In this document: piece by piece, positions 28,125 through 39,824 of the stretch
Layout of the letters: each line of letters begins with the position of its first letter
Position numbering within the stretch: the first letter of the stretch is position 1
Source of the DNA: Pseudoips prasinana
Taxonomy: Eukaryota > Arthropoda > Insecta > Lepidoptera > Nolidae
DNA: 64,000 nucleotides
Reading direction: 5' to 3'
NCBI GenBank assembly: GCA_951640165.1
Contig: OX621265.1
Coordinates: forward strand, 15,451,001-15,515,000
Position numbers and translations under genes: made by a program
Notes under the pieces: generated by a model
Told to the model about the DNA's origin: nothing
Seen by the model: the letters and a program-made list of their open reading frames with translations, nothing else
The model's database searches: none

Positions 28125-28960
28125 ACTGCCACGTTGGCACAGCGTTAGCTTGTTCAGCTACAGAGATCGAGGTCCTGGGATCAAATCCCGGGTCGGCCCA
28201 AAAAGTGATTGTGGGACTTTTCTGTTAAAAGAAACACTTCTCAGCTTCAGACCGAAGTCTGGGAATTGGTGATATTATACCCCGTACCTCGGAGAGCACG
28301 TAAAGGTGAGACGGTACTTCACGAGGGAACAGCTTTTAAATCTATACAAAGCTGAAGTCTGACCCTGCATGGAGTACTGCTCTCATCTTTGGGTCGGTTC
28401 CGCAAAGTATCAGCTAGTCTTTGGATTCGATAGACAGACGCGCTCGCAGGATAATCGACGATAGAGACCTAACAAGTAAAAAGCTGCAAAACTTGGATCA
28501 TCGGCGTCAGGTTGCAAGCTTATCGGTTTTCTACAGGCTGTTTCATGGAGAATGCGCTCAAGACCTCCATGAACTTATCCCTCCATCTCCCTTTTTTCAT
28601 CGGACTACAAGGCGTCGGCAGGCTCTCCACCGCTATGTTGTTGACATCCCATTATGTCGTACGAAGCGTTTTGCTTCCTCTTTCATCATACGCACGGCTA
28701 AGCTGTGGAACTACCTCCCAAACGTCGTGTTTCCAAACTCATATAACATGGGTTTATTCAAGGTTAGAGTGAAAAGGCATCTTATGGGTACGCGCGGTCC
28801 ACCTTTGACCACATCTCCACTTACCATCAGGTGAGATCGTGGTTAAGCGCAAACCCATTATGCATAAAAAAAGCCGTTGGTCCTGTATCTGACCTCTTTT
28901 CGGTCATGTCGCTAACCGTCCCATCGGATCACGAGAGTTTTTGTGAACACACGTTTTCAC
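28125..28960 (+). mobile_element. SINE family D, copy 3, split by a LINE fragment
   Basis: 28125-28303: head with GGTCCTGGGATCAAATCCCG and CCTCGGAGAGCACGTAAAG. The D sequence resumes near 28868 with AAGCCGTTGGTCCTGTATCT and TCCCATCGGATCACGAGAG. The LINE between them is younger than the SINE. Confidence 0.75.
28304..28867 (+). mobile_element. LINE C-terminal fragment (ORF2 end), inserted in SINE D
   Basis: Reads YFTREQLLNLYKAEV-stop-PCMEYCSHLWVGSAKYQL, then a 137-residue frame (28421-28834): DSIDRRARRIIDDRDL, LDHRRQVASLSVFYRLFHGE, IPPSPFFHRTTRRRQALH, RTKRFASSFIIRTAKLWNYL, PNVVFPNSYNMGLFKVRVKR. This is the well-known insect LINE ORF2 C-terminus, the same broad group as 25583-26275. 5'-truncated. 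An AAAG at both junctions may be the target duplication. Confidence 0.75.
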
Positions 28961-29156
28961 TTCCATCGGCAGTCTCCAGACTGCCCCGCATGTATATTAT
29001 ACTTCAAAAATTTTAAATATAATAAGTACATACAATCATTTTGCCTCGCTAAATTCATTCTATCCCTTCACTTTCACTTTACCTATTCACCCACGCTCGC
29101 ATACCTCTCGCTTTGCGAAGTGGGGTTCGATTCCCGGGCCACGCTTCACAGTAATA

Positions 29157-29407
29157 ATAATAATATCTAGGGACAATGTCACACAGATCATCCTAGCCCC
29201 AAACTAAGCAAAGCTTGTACTATGAGTACCAGGAGACGATATACATACTTATATAGATAGATAAATACTAAAATACATACTAAACATCCATGACTCAGAA
29301 ACAAATGTTCGTGCTCATCACACAAATATTTGCACTTACCGGGATTCGAACCCAGGACCTCCAGCTGCGTAGGCAGGAGCACTACCAAGTAGGGTACGGT
29401 GACCGTC
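29157..29407 (-). mobile_element. SINE family A, full length, copy 4
   Basis: B box GGTTCGAATCC intact; A box altered (TACCCTACTTGG). (ATT)n tail on the left. Confidence 0.85.
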
Positions 29408-29499
29408 GACGACTTACGCGCTTGCTATCTCGTCGCTTGCTAAGGGAATGACCGCCGACCAACAGTGGTCCTACACTAGTGACACTTTTATTTGAACCC

Positions 29500-29905
29500 A
29501 GGATGTAATTAACAGTGGATAAACACGCTACTGCTAGACCAACGAGTTACAAATGACCTTCTATAGGTATATAGCTGCAAAACTTGGATCATCAACTCAC
29601 AACATCTCACAATTCCCTCGCACAGTTCACAATATACACGCTTTAAAGCTAAAGATGATTATAACATTTCTAGTATCTGTATTCTTTGTGTGTATGTCAA
29701 CTGGTATCTTATTGTTATCCTACAGTAAACTAACTGAGTGAGGGGACCTGGTGACTTGTAATACAGATTTTATTTTTAAATCTACAACAGGCACCAGTCT
29801 CTCACAAAGTAGGTCACTAGGTAATTTAACAAAATGTACTATGTCTACTTATTGTAAATCTTTGTGAGAGGATAAATAAACGTTTATTATTATTATTATT
29901 ATTTT
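29500..29905 (+). mobile_element. SINE D head scrap and a retroelement 3' end
   Basis: 29500-29548 is an inverted SINE D head (CTACTGCTAGACCAACGAG). Further on, CTCACAAAGTAGGTCACTAG and GAGAGGATAAATAAACGTTT followed by (ATT)n look like a polyadenylated 3' end. Source family unknown. Confidence 0.45.
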
Positions 29906-29935
29906 ATAGAAAAGAAACCCTAACTTTTTATTAGA

Positions 29936-30075
29936 TAACGCCCGCATTAGGAAAGTAGTCCATGTGTCACGGGCTACTTTACAAACATATAATGGACGGA
30001 CACAAATATTTGTCCGGCGCGGGACTCGAACCCGCGACACGAAGCGGCGAGGAGACTATCTAAGCCATTCTATGC
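29936..30075 (-). mobile_element. SINE family C, copy 5
   Basis: Minus strand: head TCGCCGCTTCGTGTCGCGGG, B box GGGTTCGAGTCCCGC, then ATTTGTGTCCGTCCATTATA and a tail ATGCGGGCGTT. Confidence 0.75.
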
Positions 30076-30146
30076 CATATTATTTCATGTCTAAGTAATT
30101 ACGCGAGTGCGACTCACACTTAACCAGTTTTTAATTAGTGTTATAA

Positions 30147-30452
30147 TCTATACATATAATAAAATCGTAGGAAAGCTGAAACTGTACATTGAATATTTCT
30201 AAAGGATACTCTGAGGCGTGATCTACAATCGATATCGAAGCCCAAAATATTAGAAAGTTTGTCTGTGTGTCTGTTTGTCTGTATGTATGCCCGGGCCAAA
30301 CTCAAAAAGTACTCAATGGATTTACTTAAAATTTTGCATGAATATTACTAAGAGGTTGGGTCAACATATAGGCTACATCGCTATTACCTACGGGGGAGGA
30401 GCTGTGATAATTTATAAAGTTTAACGCGGGTAAAACCGCGGGGCACAGCTAG
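30147..30452 (+). mobile_element. Helitron, complete non-autonomous copy
   Basis: TC at 30147 (TCTATACATATAATAAAATC), body TTTACTTAAAATTTTGCATG, end CGCGGGTAAAACCGCG-GGGCACAG-CTAG at 30449-30452, next base T. Textbook ends. Confidence 0.85.
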
Positions 30453-30814
30453 TTATAGAAAAAACAAACTAAGTTTATCGATAAATATTTTTATCGTCAG
30501 TTGCCCCGCCCTGTCATCAAACCGGTGTTCACGTATGAGGCAACATTACATCACCGAGTCATCGCGGTCATAACATTACACGGAGTTTTACAATCGGACT
30601 GTTTGCGCTACAAATTGATATCTATGGCGAAACCACTTGTCTACATTCGTTGAGGAAGTAACGCATGACCATAAACAAACAATATTTATTTTGACGTTCT
30701 CTGTCTTTTTTTGAATTAAAACTAGGTATTTTTCATCACCCCATCTCGTAAAGAGCATTTTTACTCTTCGATATCTGAGTGGAAAAGTCGTTTTTATCCT
30801 TTAGAGGTTAAAGT
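30453..30814. other. No gene or repeat recognised
   Basis: More mixed base composition than the flanks (e.g. GCCCCGCCCTGTCATCAAAC). No frame of note and no match to families in this window. Possibly unique DNA. Confidence 0.3.
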
Positions 30815-31520
30815 AAATATGAATAGAATAGAATATAGTTTATTTGTAAGAATATAGTACAATAAAGGAATATACCTATGTGTTACAAATGTTAAAGTCT
30901 CATATTATGTTCTACCATTTCTGGTGTACAATTATTATCTAATAACTAAAAAATCTATTAACAATGTAAAATTACTTATCATCTAAAGATTCTTTGTAGA
31001 ATTATAACATATTTAATAAAAAAATTCAAATAATTTGCGTTTACACATATTTAAATTAAGGCTTTCAAATAATTTGGCAATTTATTGTAAATTCGAATAG
31101 CCATACAATAACAGTTCCTACTATACATCGAAGTACGTTGACAGGGGATCTGAAGTTTGTTGGGGAATCTAGTATTCCTATCATTTACGTTTAATTGTTT
31201 TTCAAATAAATTTAGATATTTGTAGACAAAAAAGCAAATTTCATATATGTACAAACTAGGTAGTGGTAAAATTCGGTGTTCCTTGAACAAAAAATCGGCT
31301 CCAACAATAGCCCTAACACATTTTTTTTGTGCTCTGAAAGCTCTTATGAGATCTACTGAGTTACCCCATATGACTATTCCGTTACGCAAAACTGCGGAAA
31401 CATATCCATGATATGCGCTTAGGGTAGCGTTGGCTGTTGTTACTTGTCGCAACTTATTCAATGAATTTAAAACATCATGTGCACCGAGTTTGTGAATGCA
31501 AAATATCAATTAACCTATTT
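30815..31520 (-). mobile_element. Jockey-like LINE 3' part
   Basis: Minus frame 31509-31051: LNSLNKLRQVTTANATLSAY, HGYVSAVLRNGIVIWGNSVD, FRAQKKCVRAIVGADF, RNCYCMAIRIYNKLPNYLKA. This is the region after the RT domain in Jockey-group ORF2 ('A.yg.l.s.L.YGi..WG.s.d....f..QKr.iR.i'). The 3' tail ends in (TATTC)n near 30820. 5'-truncated; no RT motifs. A shorter relative is at 61.04-61.18 kb. Confidence 0.75.
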
Positions 31521-32159
31521 ACTTCTACCTCTATGGTGCCGAATTTGTCATGCAACTTTTTTTAATTTATTAAGAAGACTCGGAAACTTCTTAGTGTACA
31601 TTTTTAATTGTTTTGCGCAATATTACTGTTCTATTACACTCAAACTGTAGCTACGACACTTTTAGTTTTTAACCGACTTCAAAAGGAGGAGGTTCTCAAG
31701 TTCACCGGTTTTTTTTTTTTTTATGTATGTACACCGATTACTCGGAGATTTATGATTCGATTTACGTGAATCTTTTTTAGTTTGATGCGGAATAGTTGCC
31801 ATTTGGTCCCATAAAAAAAATTATATAAATTGGCCCATTAGTTTTCATTTTATGGACATTTTTGTATGAAAATTTTTGTTTATATGGACGATGTGATTGT
31901 CTTTGGGACAAACGTTTTTAAAACTTAGCCAGTCTAGCTAGACTCATACTGTTCAAATGTTTCTTGGCATGAACATAAAGAACAGTTTCAGACGACTATC
32001 GTTTAATACTCGCGTATATGCTCGTTTTTGGAAAAGCATGTAGGCGCACGTTTTAGCACAAGCGCATTTTATATGTACGTACACCGATTACGCTGAAGTT
32101 TATGAACCGATTTGCGTGATTCTTCTTTAGTTTGATGCGGAATAGCTGCCATTTTTAGA

Positions 32160-32700
32160 GTTCCGTAACCAAATGGCAAAAACGGAACGTCATGTCTGTC
32201 TGTCTGTCCGTCTGTATGTCACAGCCACTTTTTTCCGAAAATATACTTCTTTATATTCTTAACTGAATAGTTTGCGCGAGAGACACTTCCAAAGGCGTAA
32301 CCCCCCCCCCCCCTGTAACTTCTAAAATAAGAGAATAAAACAAAAAAAATATATGATGTACATTACCATGCAAACTTCTACCGAAAATTGGTTTGAACAA
32401 GATCTTACTAGATCTTGTTCAAACCAATTTTCGGTAGAAGTGACTGAATAGTTTGCGCGAGAGACAATTCCAAAGGCGTAACCCCCCCTTGTAACTTCTA
32501 AAATAAGAGAATAAAACAAAAAAAATATATGATGTACATTACCATGCAAACTTCTACCGAAAATTGGTTTGAACAAGATCTAGTAAGTAGTTTTTTTAAT
32601 GCGTCATAAATCGTAAACCGCAATTTACCTCCATTCTATCAACTCAAATACTTGCTGCTACGGAAAATAACATTCAGCCTAACACGGGCGAGTCCGACTC
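32160..32700 (+). repeat. GTTCCGTA sub-element inside the left arm
   Basis: AGAGTTCCGTAACCAAATGG, CAGCCACTTTTTTCCGAAA, TAGTTTGCGCGAGAGACA and GGGCGAGTCCGACTC also occur at 46166-46760 and, inverted, in the right arm (38735-39200). A 140-bp part is duplicated in tandem (32261-32404 and 32442-32580). Confidence 0.7.
32375..32440. repeat. 66-bp perfect palindrome
   Basis: 31-bp arms (CTTCTACCGAAAATTGGTTT…) with a 4-nt centre. Each arm is also present singly elsewhere in the same sub-element, so it arose by inverted duplication. Confidence 0.9.
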
Positions 32701-32716
32701 AAACTCTCTCAATGTC

Positions 32717-32965
32717 GTAAACATCAATACGACCTAGTCTATGAGCCTTCTTCTCAGTACACTCGATGGCTAATGAATAAGACCTAGTCTAACAGCCCTC
32801 TGCCCAGCAGACTAATTAGCTAATCAATCATAAATAAGACCTAGGCTATAAGCCCTCTGCTCAGAAGACTCGTTGGCTATTCGATCATTAATAAGACCTA
32901 GTCTATAAGCCCTCAGCACACAGACTCGTTAGCCAGATGGTTATAAATACGGCCTAACCTATGCG
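32717..32965. repeat. ~60-bp tandem repeat, about four units
   Basis: Units carry AATAAGACCTAGTCTATAAG, CCCTCTGCTCAG and AGACTCGTTGGCTA. The same repeat appears inverted at about 38450-38730 in the right arm. Confidence 0.75.
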
Positions 32966-33243
32966 CTTGCTGTTCAGACTTTCATTAATCTTAGTGAGTC
33001 TAGACTCGTACTGTGCAAGTTTTCTTAGAGTGAACGTAATTTTATGTAGTTTTTCTTACTTTACAAACGGTTTTTTTCGATCATTCACTGTCTCACAAGA
33101 ACGTGAAAAAGAGTTTCAAGCAACATTTTTTTGTAGTATATTTATTTTTTCCGTTCTCGTTTGTTGGGACCTATAGTTTTGGCGCGCGGCACCTTTCGTA
33201 GTGGCTACCCATAGCTAGACACTAAAAAGTAACAAATAAAAAA

Positions 33244-33995
33244 AACTTCGTTTAAAAAAACCGACTTCATAAACTAAAAAGTATAAAAAAAATGTCTTAA
33301 TAAAGATTCAATTCAATACATCTCTTATGCAAAAGTAATACCTTTAATATTAATGAAATACTATAATTTGTATGTGCTACTTATTTATAGGTTTGAAGTC
33401 GGTGCCAAGCCCTAAGTAAAATACAAGTTAATATTACATACAGCTTTCATACTTTGTGATGAAATTCCTACACTAAAGGTTATAAAGAACAAAGTGAATT
33501 AATATGAAACAGATGAAACTAAATGAAATATAATGAATATATAATAATATAATGAAATGAAATATACTTAATATTAATAACTGAACGAGTTACTATAGTT
33601 ATAATAAATCTATATTATGCGTATATTTGAATATATTTGGCCCTTAAAAACAAACAGATAAATTATTAATTAGGAGACAACGCTTCAAAATTATACTATA
33701 TTGCGAGACGACTGTCAACGACGTCTGCCCGCATGGGTTGTTTGTGTAGAAATTCGAAGCTATCCCGCTGAAAGTAACGCGCGGCGAGTGTGGTACCTGC
33801 TATTACATTTGACTTGGCACCGACTTCAAACCTATCAATAAGTAGTACATACAAATTATAGTATTTCATTAATATTAAAGGTATTACATATGCATAAGAG
33901 ATGTATTGAATTGAATCTTTATTAAGACATTTTTTTTATACTTTTTAGTTTTTGAAGTCGGTTTTTTTAAACGAAGTTTTTTTTATTCTTAATTA
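33244..33995. repeat. Inner inverted-repeat unit IR1
   Basis: Ends AACTTCGTTTAAAAAAACCG and its inverse; ~175-bp arms include AATTCAATACATCTCTTATG and GTTTGAAGTCGGTGCCAAG. Centre has GCTATCCCGCTGAAAGTAAC. Confidence 0.75.
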
Positions 33996-34449
33996 TACCT
34001 AAGTAGTAGGTAGGTATGTTGTCTTGTAATACTTACATATCATAATATAGTAATTAATACTTACCTAAACTGAGATTTTATTTTATTTCATAGGTACAAA
34101 AACAGACTAGATAATAACAAATTAATAATATCATTTTCTTATAACACTGTTAAATCTGAAGTCCAATTATATCTGTACACAACATTTAAAAATTACCAAA
34201 ATTTTGTGAGTTAAAACTAGTAGTTTGAGAGGAATATATAGTATAATTATTACAATAATTTAAATTTAAAATACACTAATTAACAGAAAACTGGACATTG
34301 TTGTCCTTTGCTAGAAATAATTTGAATGCATTATAGCTTTGATGAAATATATCAACTTTGGAGCATATTTTGATAAAATATTTATGATACGTTTTTCGCA
34401 TTTAGTCATTTCCTCGCTGAGGTGTGATGAAAAGTTACGTGTTGCACTC

Positions 34450-34570
34450 GAGTGCAAAGATTTTTCACCTTGTGCTCTTTTGATTACCTCGCTCAGGATT
34501 CTAATTTTAGAATCCCTCGCTTGCTCGGTTATCAAAATTGAGCACGCGGTTGAAAAGCAACTTTGCACTC
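34450..34570. repeat. Imperfect hairpin element
   Basis: GAGTGCAAAG…TGTGCTCTTTTGAT…AGGATTCTAA at the left is mirrored at the right (TTAGAATCC…ATCAAAATTGAGCACG…CTTTGCACTC). Confidence 0.65.
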
Positions 34571-34620
34571 TTGTAGAACAAATAACTATTACGCACGTTA
34601 ACTTCGGGACTATTTAAAAA

Positions 34621-34930
34621 CTAGCTGTGCCCCGCGGTTTTACCCGCGTTAAATTTTGTTAATTATCACAGTTCCTCCCCCGTAGGTGATAGCGTGATAA
34701 TATTTAGCCTGTATGTTGACCCGTCCTCTTAGTAATATTCATGCAAAATTTGAAGTAAATCCATGTAGTACTTTTTGAGTTTAGCCCGGACATACATACA
34801 GACAAACAGACAAAAATTCTAAAAAGTCTATTTTTGGATTCGATATCGATTATAGATCACGCCCCAAGTATCCTTTTAAAAAAATATTCAATGTACAGTT
34901 TTGACTTTCCTACGATTTTATTATATGTAT
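34621..34930 (-). mobile_element. Helitron
   Basis: CTAG at 34621-34624, CCGCGGTTTTACCCGCG hairpin, TGTTGACCCGTCCTCTTAGT body, ending near ACGATTTTATTATATGTAT. Same subtype as 12037-13048. Confidence 0.8.
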
Positions 34931-34974
34931 TTTTATTATACAAGTCTGTTTATCAGATCTATTTTCATATTCTT

Positions 34975-36515
34975 TTTTAATATACGGGACTAGTCCCTCC
35001 GTCTTACCCACCACTGCAACTCCTGTAAGCCAGGATCAACAGTGGCACACAATGAAATGACACTGAGCGGTGAGGCTCAGGCATGTCCCGGGGAATTGCT
35101 TTAACTGTCTTGGATCCCGCAATGAATTTAGTCAGAAAGAAAAAGGAGGAGTTAAAAATGATGGTTATCAGATGTCTGATTGTCATACTTACAGATCCTG
35201 TCTAGTTTGGGATCAGATGGCAGTGTTATTTTTGTATAGGGAAAAGTGCCATTGCAATTGCTCTAAGCCAGTATCAACAGTGGCACACAATGAAATGACA
35301 CCGAGCGGTGAGATCTTGGATCCCGCTACGAATTTAATCAGAAAGAAAAAGGAGGAGTTAAAAATGATGCTTATCAGATGTCTGGTTGTTATAGTACAGA
35401 TCCTGCCTAGTTTGGGATCAGAGGGCAGTGTTATTTTTGTATAGGGAAAAGTGCCATTGCAATTGCTCTAAGCCAGTATCAACAGTGGCACACAATGAAA
35501 TGACACCGAGCGGTGAGATCTTGGATCCCGCTACGAATTTAATCAGAAAGCAACAAGAAGGAGTTAGAAAATTAATAGTTATGCTTGAAATGATATATAT
35601 TATTATCATAATGTATATCATACTTCCCTCTAGAGCAAAGCGGGAGACAGAATGATATAACGAGGCTAGAGCCTCATAAAACGAGAGAATTGCAACTAGA
35701 GAAGCCAGCTGCAGAAGCACTGAGGATCAATTTAAGGGTCCTAAGTGAGCTGTTATATTTGATTCTATAGTAGGTATGGCAAAAGCGCCTAAACGCACGG
35801 AAGTTGTTCCTTGTTGCTACAAGATCCGTATAATAAACTACTCCAGATATTGGTTTCAAGCTGTTTAACATAATATCACGCTGATTTTGCCAGAAATCCC
35901 ACTGCCAAACCATGTGGTGGGTAGCGTGTAGCGTGTTCAACCGCAGATAATGAGGTCCTGGGTTCAAATCCCGGGTCGGGCCAAAAAGTGATTATGGGAT
36001 TTTTCCGTAAAAAGAAATTTCTCAGTATCAGCCCGAAGTCTGGAAGTTGGCGGTATTACACCCCCGTGCCTCGGAGAGCACGTAAAGCCGTCGGTCCTGT
36101 ACCTGAACTCTTTCCGGTCGTGTCGCTAGGCGTCCCATCGGATCATGAGAGTGATGGAATAGAAAGTGCCCCTGTGTTTGCGCACACACTTGTGCACTAT
36201 AATATGTACTGCGCAATTGGATAGTCTCCATTAAGACTGGCCGCTGTGGCCGAAATTCGGTCGGGAGGACATCATTCGTTACAAGAAGTTGAGCAGAGAC
36301 AAATTGGTGAAGATACTCATTTAAAACTAAACAATTTCCTTTTCAAATTGCCGTGTGCGGTAAGAAATTATAACACACAAATATTTTTTTATTTGCAGCT
36401 AAAGACCATTGTAAACCTTGACCTATTAATAATACGACCTATGTTTCACTCTAGATTTAAAGAAGGCGCTAATTTAAGCGTTATTCATTCCACCTTATCT
36501 TTTAATAAATTAGTA
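34975..36515 (-). mobile_element. Repeat family G, tandemly expanded, with nested SINE D
   Basis: Compared with the single copy at 61417-62120, the block CAACAGTGGCACACAATGAA … CAGTGTTATTTTTGTATAGG is repeated: units start about 35027, 35265 and 35470 (238, then 205 bp). The minus strand reads KFVAGSKTVKAIPRDMPEPH across each unit, so G is probably coding retroelement sequence of unknown clade. Interrupted by a SINE D at 35917-36272. Confidence 0.65.
35917..36272 (+). mobile_element. SINE family D, full length, copy 4
   Basis: TGTAGCGTGTTCAACCGCAG, B box GGTTCAAATCC, CGGGCCAAAAAGTGATTATG, CCTCGGAGAGCACGTAAAGC, GATGGAATAGAAAGTGCCCC, GGCCGAAATTCGGTCGGGAG. Confidence 0.85.
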
Positions 36516-36574
36516 ATATCCTGGGACATTATTTTACACACGGCCATCTGATCCCAAACTAAGCAGAGCTTGTA
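36514..36574 (-). mobile_element. SINE family B tail, copy 6
   Basis: Only the 3' domain (TACAAGCTCTGCTTAGTTTG, GGCCGTGTGTAAAATAATGT). Joins directly to family Y. Confidence 0.7.
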
Positions 36575-36577
36575 CTA

Positions 36578-36905
36578 TTTTTATTCACGTAGACTTTAAA
36601 AAAGCGCTTGTAAATAGTCAGAACATGTTTGTAGTAATACAGTTATTATTTCTAGTTGCATATTACAGATATTTAGATACACGGAATGTTAAAACATTTA
36701 TACAATTTATTTTATAATAGTAGGTAGTGATATTTAGCTAGCTTGTATTAAGTTATTGTTAAGGAGATTATGTTTAGGTTTAATGATTGAAATTTATATT
36801 TTACTACATATTGTCTGAATGTTTCTGTCTATATTAAGTAATGAATTCAGTATTATTATTATAACGGACCTTGTGTTTAAAACGACGGTCGCGCTTTAAT
36901 GCTAC
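36578..36905 (+). repeat. Retroelement 3'-end repeat family Y, longest copy
   Basis: TTTTTATTCACGTAGACTTT, AGAACATGTTTGTAGTAATA, TGTCTATATTAAGTAATGAA and AACGGACCTTGTGTTTAAAA. The last block recurs at 45.48 kb as ACGGACCTTGCGTCTATAAG. Confidence 0.6.
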
Positions 36906-36949
36906 ATAAATACTACTTTTCTTTTGTAAATACATACTTATATAGATAA

Positions 36950-37345
36950 TTACACCCAGATTCAGTACAAACAGACATGTTCATGCACTCATAAAATCTG
37001 TCTTGGGTTGTATTGAACCCACGACCTGCGGCGTGAAAGGCAAACATTTACCAACCACGCAAACCAGCCCGTATTATGCTGTGAAATCGGTATTTTTACT
37101 TGAAATACAGAATGTTTTGTCATACAAAAGGAATATATTTTGATTTTTAGCTAAATAGCATCCATTGTAAACCTTGACCGATTGATAATACTACCTGTGT
37201 TTCACCAGATTTCAAGTAATTTAAGCGGTATTTAAGCGGTATTTCATTCCGCCTCGTCTATTCTCACACTAAAAACTAATTTCAATCTATTGGTAGTGAA
37301 AACTCAAGGTGCCAACAAAAACCGCGTTATGAAATGAAAAAAAAT
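36950..37345. repeat. ~400-bp direct duplication, copy 1 (includes a SINE B head)
   Basis: SINE B head on the minus strand, then TATTATGCTGTGAAATCGGT … CATCCATTGTAAACCTTGAC … TAAGCGGTATTTCATTCCGC … CCGCGTTATGAAATGAAAAA. The same order is found at 40200-40830. Confidence 0.75.
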
Positions 37346-37384
37346 GAGAGCCGTCACGGGACGCCTGGCAGATGTGAAACATCG

Positions 37385-38250
37385 ACATTATTTTGTATAA
37401 AAAAAAATCGTTTAAAAAAACCGACTTCAAAAACTAAAAAGTATAAAAAAAATATCTTAATAAAGATTTAATTTAATACATGACTTATAATGTAATATTA
37501 ATGAAATAATATAATTTGAATGTGCTACCTATTGATAGGTTTGAAGTCGGTGCCAAGCCAAATGTAATAGTAGGTACCACACTCGCCGCGTGTTACTTTC
37601 AGCGGGATAGCTTCGTATTTCTACACAAACAACCCAAGCGTGCAGACGTCGTTGACGGTCGTCATATATTTTTATGATACGGTTTCATCTGTTTCATATT
37701 AATTCATATTGTTCTTTAAGTTTATTTCATCATCATCATCATTACAGCTTAAATAAGTCCACTGCTGGACAAGCCTCCCTCAAGAATCATCTTGAGGGGA
37801 TATGCCATAATCGCCACGCTTGGCAGGCGGGTTGGCGATCGCAGTATGATGGTCGTAGTACTCAGAAGGAAGCTGCTTCCCGTCCTCTGGTAGATATTCC
37901 CTCGGGTCGACTTCTACGCCCCCCACGGGATGAGATGGGGTGATGATATTCTGATTCTGATATTTGTCGCCGTCACCACACAGCTTGTAGTTTAAGTTTA
38001 TTTACTTAGGTTAATCTTTAGTGTAGGAGTTTCATCACAAAGTATGAAAGCTGTATGTAATATTAACTTTTATTTTGCTTAGGGTTTGGCACCGACTTCA
38101 AACCTATCAATAGGTAGCACATTCAAATTATATTATTTCATTAATATTACATTATAAGTGATGTATTAAATTAAATCTTTATTAAGATATTTTTTTTATA
38201 CTTTTTAGTTTTTGAAGTCGGTTTTTTTAAACGAAGTTTTTTTATTTGTT
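37385..38250. repeat. Inner inverted-repeat unit IR2 with nested repeat X
   Basis: Mirror image of IR1, including GCGGGATAGCTTCGTATTTC. Interrupted by family X at 37728-37966. Confidence 0.75.
37728..37966 (+). repeat. Dispersed repeat family X, best copy
   Basis: TCATCATCATCATTACAGC, GTCCACTGCTGGACAAGC, CGCCACGCTTGGCAGGCGGG, GGTAGATATTCCCTCGGGTC and CCCACGGGATGAGATGGGGT. Confidence 0.65.
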
Positions 38251-39271
38251 ACTTTTTAGTGTCTAGCTATGGTTAGGACTTCGAAAGGTGCCGCGCGCCT
38301 CAAACTCTTTTTCACGTTCTTGTGAGACAGTGAATGATCTAAAAGACCGTTTGTAAAGTAAGAAAAACTACATGAAATTACGTTCACTCTAAGAAAACTT
38401 GCACAGTACGAGTCTAGACTAGCTAAGATTTATGAAAGTCTGAACAGCAAGAGCATAGGTTAGGCCGTATTTATGACCATCTAGCTAACGAGTCTGTGTG
38501 CTGAGGGCTTATACACTAGATCTTATTATGAATCGAATGATCTTATGATCGAATAGCCATCTAGTCTGCTGAAAAAAAGAAATACCGGTGAACTTGAGAA
38601 CCTCCTCCTTTGGAAGTCGGTTAAAGAGGGTATGAGTCTATGAAGACTAGGTCTTATTAATGATCGATTAGCCAACGAGTCTACTGAGCAGAGGGCTGAT
38701 AGCCTAGGTCTTATTTATCATTGATTAGATAATGAGACGGACTCGCCCGTGAAAGGCGGAATGTTTCTTTCCGTAGCAGCAAGTATTTGAGTTGATAGAA
38801 TGGAAGGTAAATTGCGGTTTATTTTACATTTTACGCCTTTGGAAGTGTCTCTCGCGCAAACTATACAGTTAAGAACAAAAATTTTTTTTATAAACCTCAA
38901 TATCATTTTCGAAGTCCTATCCATAGATACCCCACATGTATAGTATAATGAATGTTTTAAAAATTCAGTTCTAAGTAAGTAAAGGGAACCCCCAAATTTT
39001 ATTGTTTGTTTTCTATTTTTGTGTGAAAATCTTAATGCGGTTCACGGAATACATCTGCTGACCAAGATTCGACAGTATAGTTCTTATAGTTTCGGAAAAA
39101 ATTGGCTGTGACATACGGACGGGCAGACATACAGACATGACAAATCAAGAAGAACCTTTGTGAAAGACATTTGGGTACAGAACCCTTAAAATGGCAGCTA
39201 TTCCGCATCAAACTAAAAAAGAATCACGTAAATCGGTTTACAAATCTCAGCGTAATCGGTGTACGTAGGTA

Positions 39272-39406
39272 CAGACGCAGGCACATCCAGCTACCCCAAT
39301 CTGTCAAATTTCTTTTCTAGAGTTTCTACTTTATTACATAAGCATAAGGTTCACTTTTAATTGGGGAAATTTGACAGATTGGGGTAGCTTGATGTACTGG
39401 CGTCTG
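39272..39406. mobile_element. MITE alpha, copy 3
   Basis: CAGACGCAGGCACATCCAGC … GCTTGATGTACTGGCGTCTG, inserted in the right arm of the mirror structure. Left flank TA, right flank CA. Confidence 0.8.
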
Positions 39407-39824
39407 CACATAAAAAATACGCTGGTGCTAAAAGGTGCGCCTACATGCGCTTCCAAAAAAAAAGCTTATAAGTGCGTATTAAACGCTAGTCGTCTGAAAT
39501 TGTTGTTTATGTTCATGCCAAGACACACTTGAACAGGATGAGTCTAGCTTGACTAGCTAAGATTTACAAACGTCTGTGCATCATCGACATCGTCCACTTA
39601 AACAAAAAATTTCATACAAAAATGTCCATAAAATCAAAACTACTGGGCCAATCTATATGAAATGTTTATGGGACCAAATGGCAACTATTCCGCATCAAAC
39701 TAAAAAAGAATCACGTAAATCGGATCATAAATCTCCGAGTAATCGGTGTACATACATAAAAAAAAAAATACCGGTGAACTTGAGAACCTCCTCCTTTGGA
39801 AGTCGGTTAAAAAGTAATGCAGAA

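Larger units (their letters stand above)
31666..39813. repeat. 8.1-kb mirror-image (foldback) structure
   Basis: Left end TTTTTAACCGACTTCAAAAG and right end GAAGTCGGTTAAAAA are inverted; the arms (about 31666-33243 and 38251-39813) match in order: CTCAAGTTCACCGGT, TGATGCGGAATAGTTGCCAT, TTCTTGGCATGAAC, ATAAGACCTAGTCTATAAGC, GGCGCGCGGCACCTTTCG, ACTAAAAAGTAACAAATAAA. Two inner inverted units (33244-33995, 37385-38250) are also mirror images. The centre contains other repeats. No transposase recognised. Confidence 0.75.
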
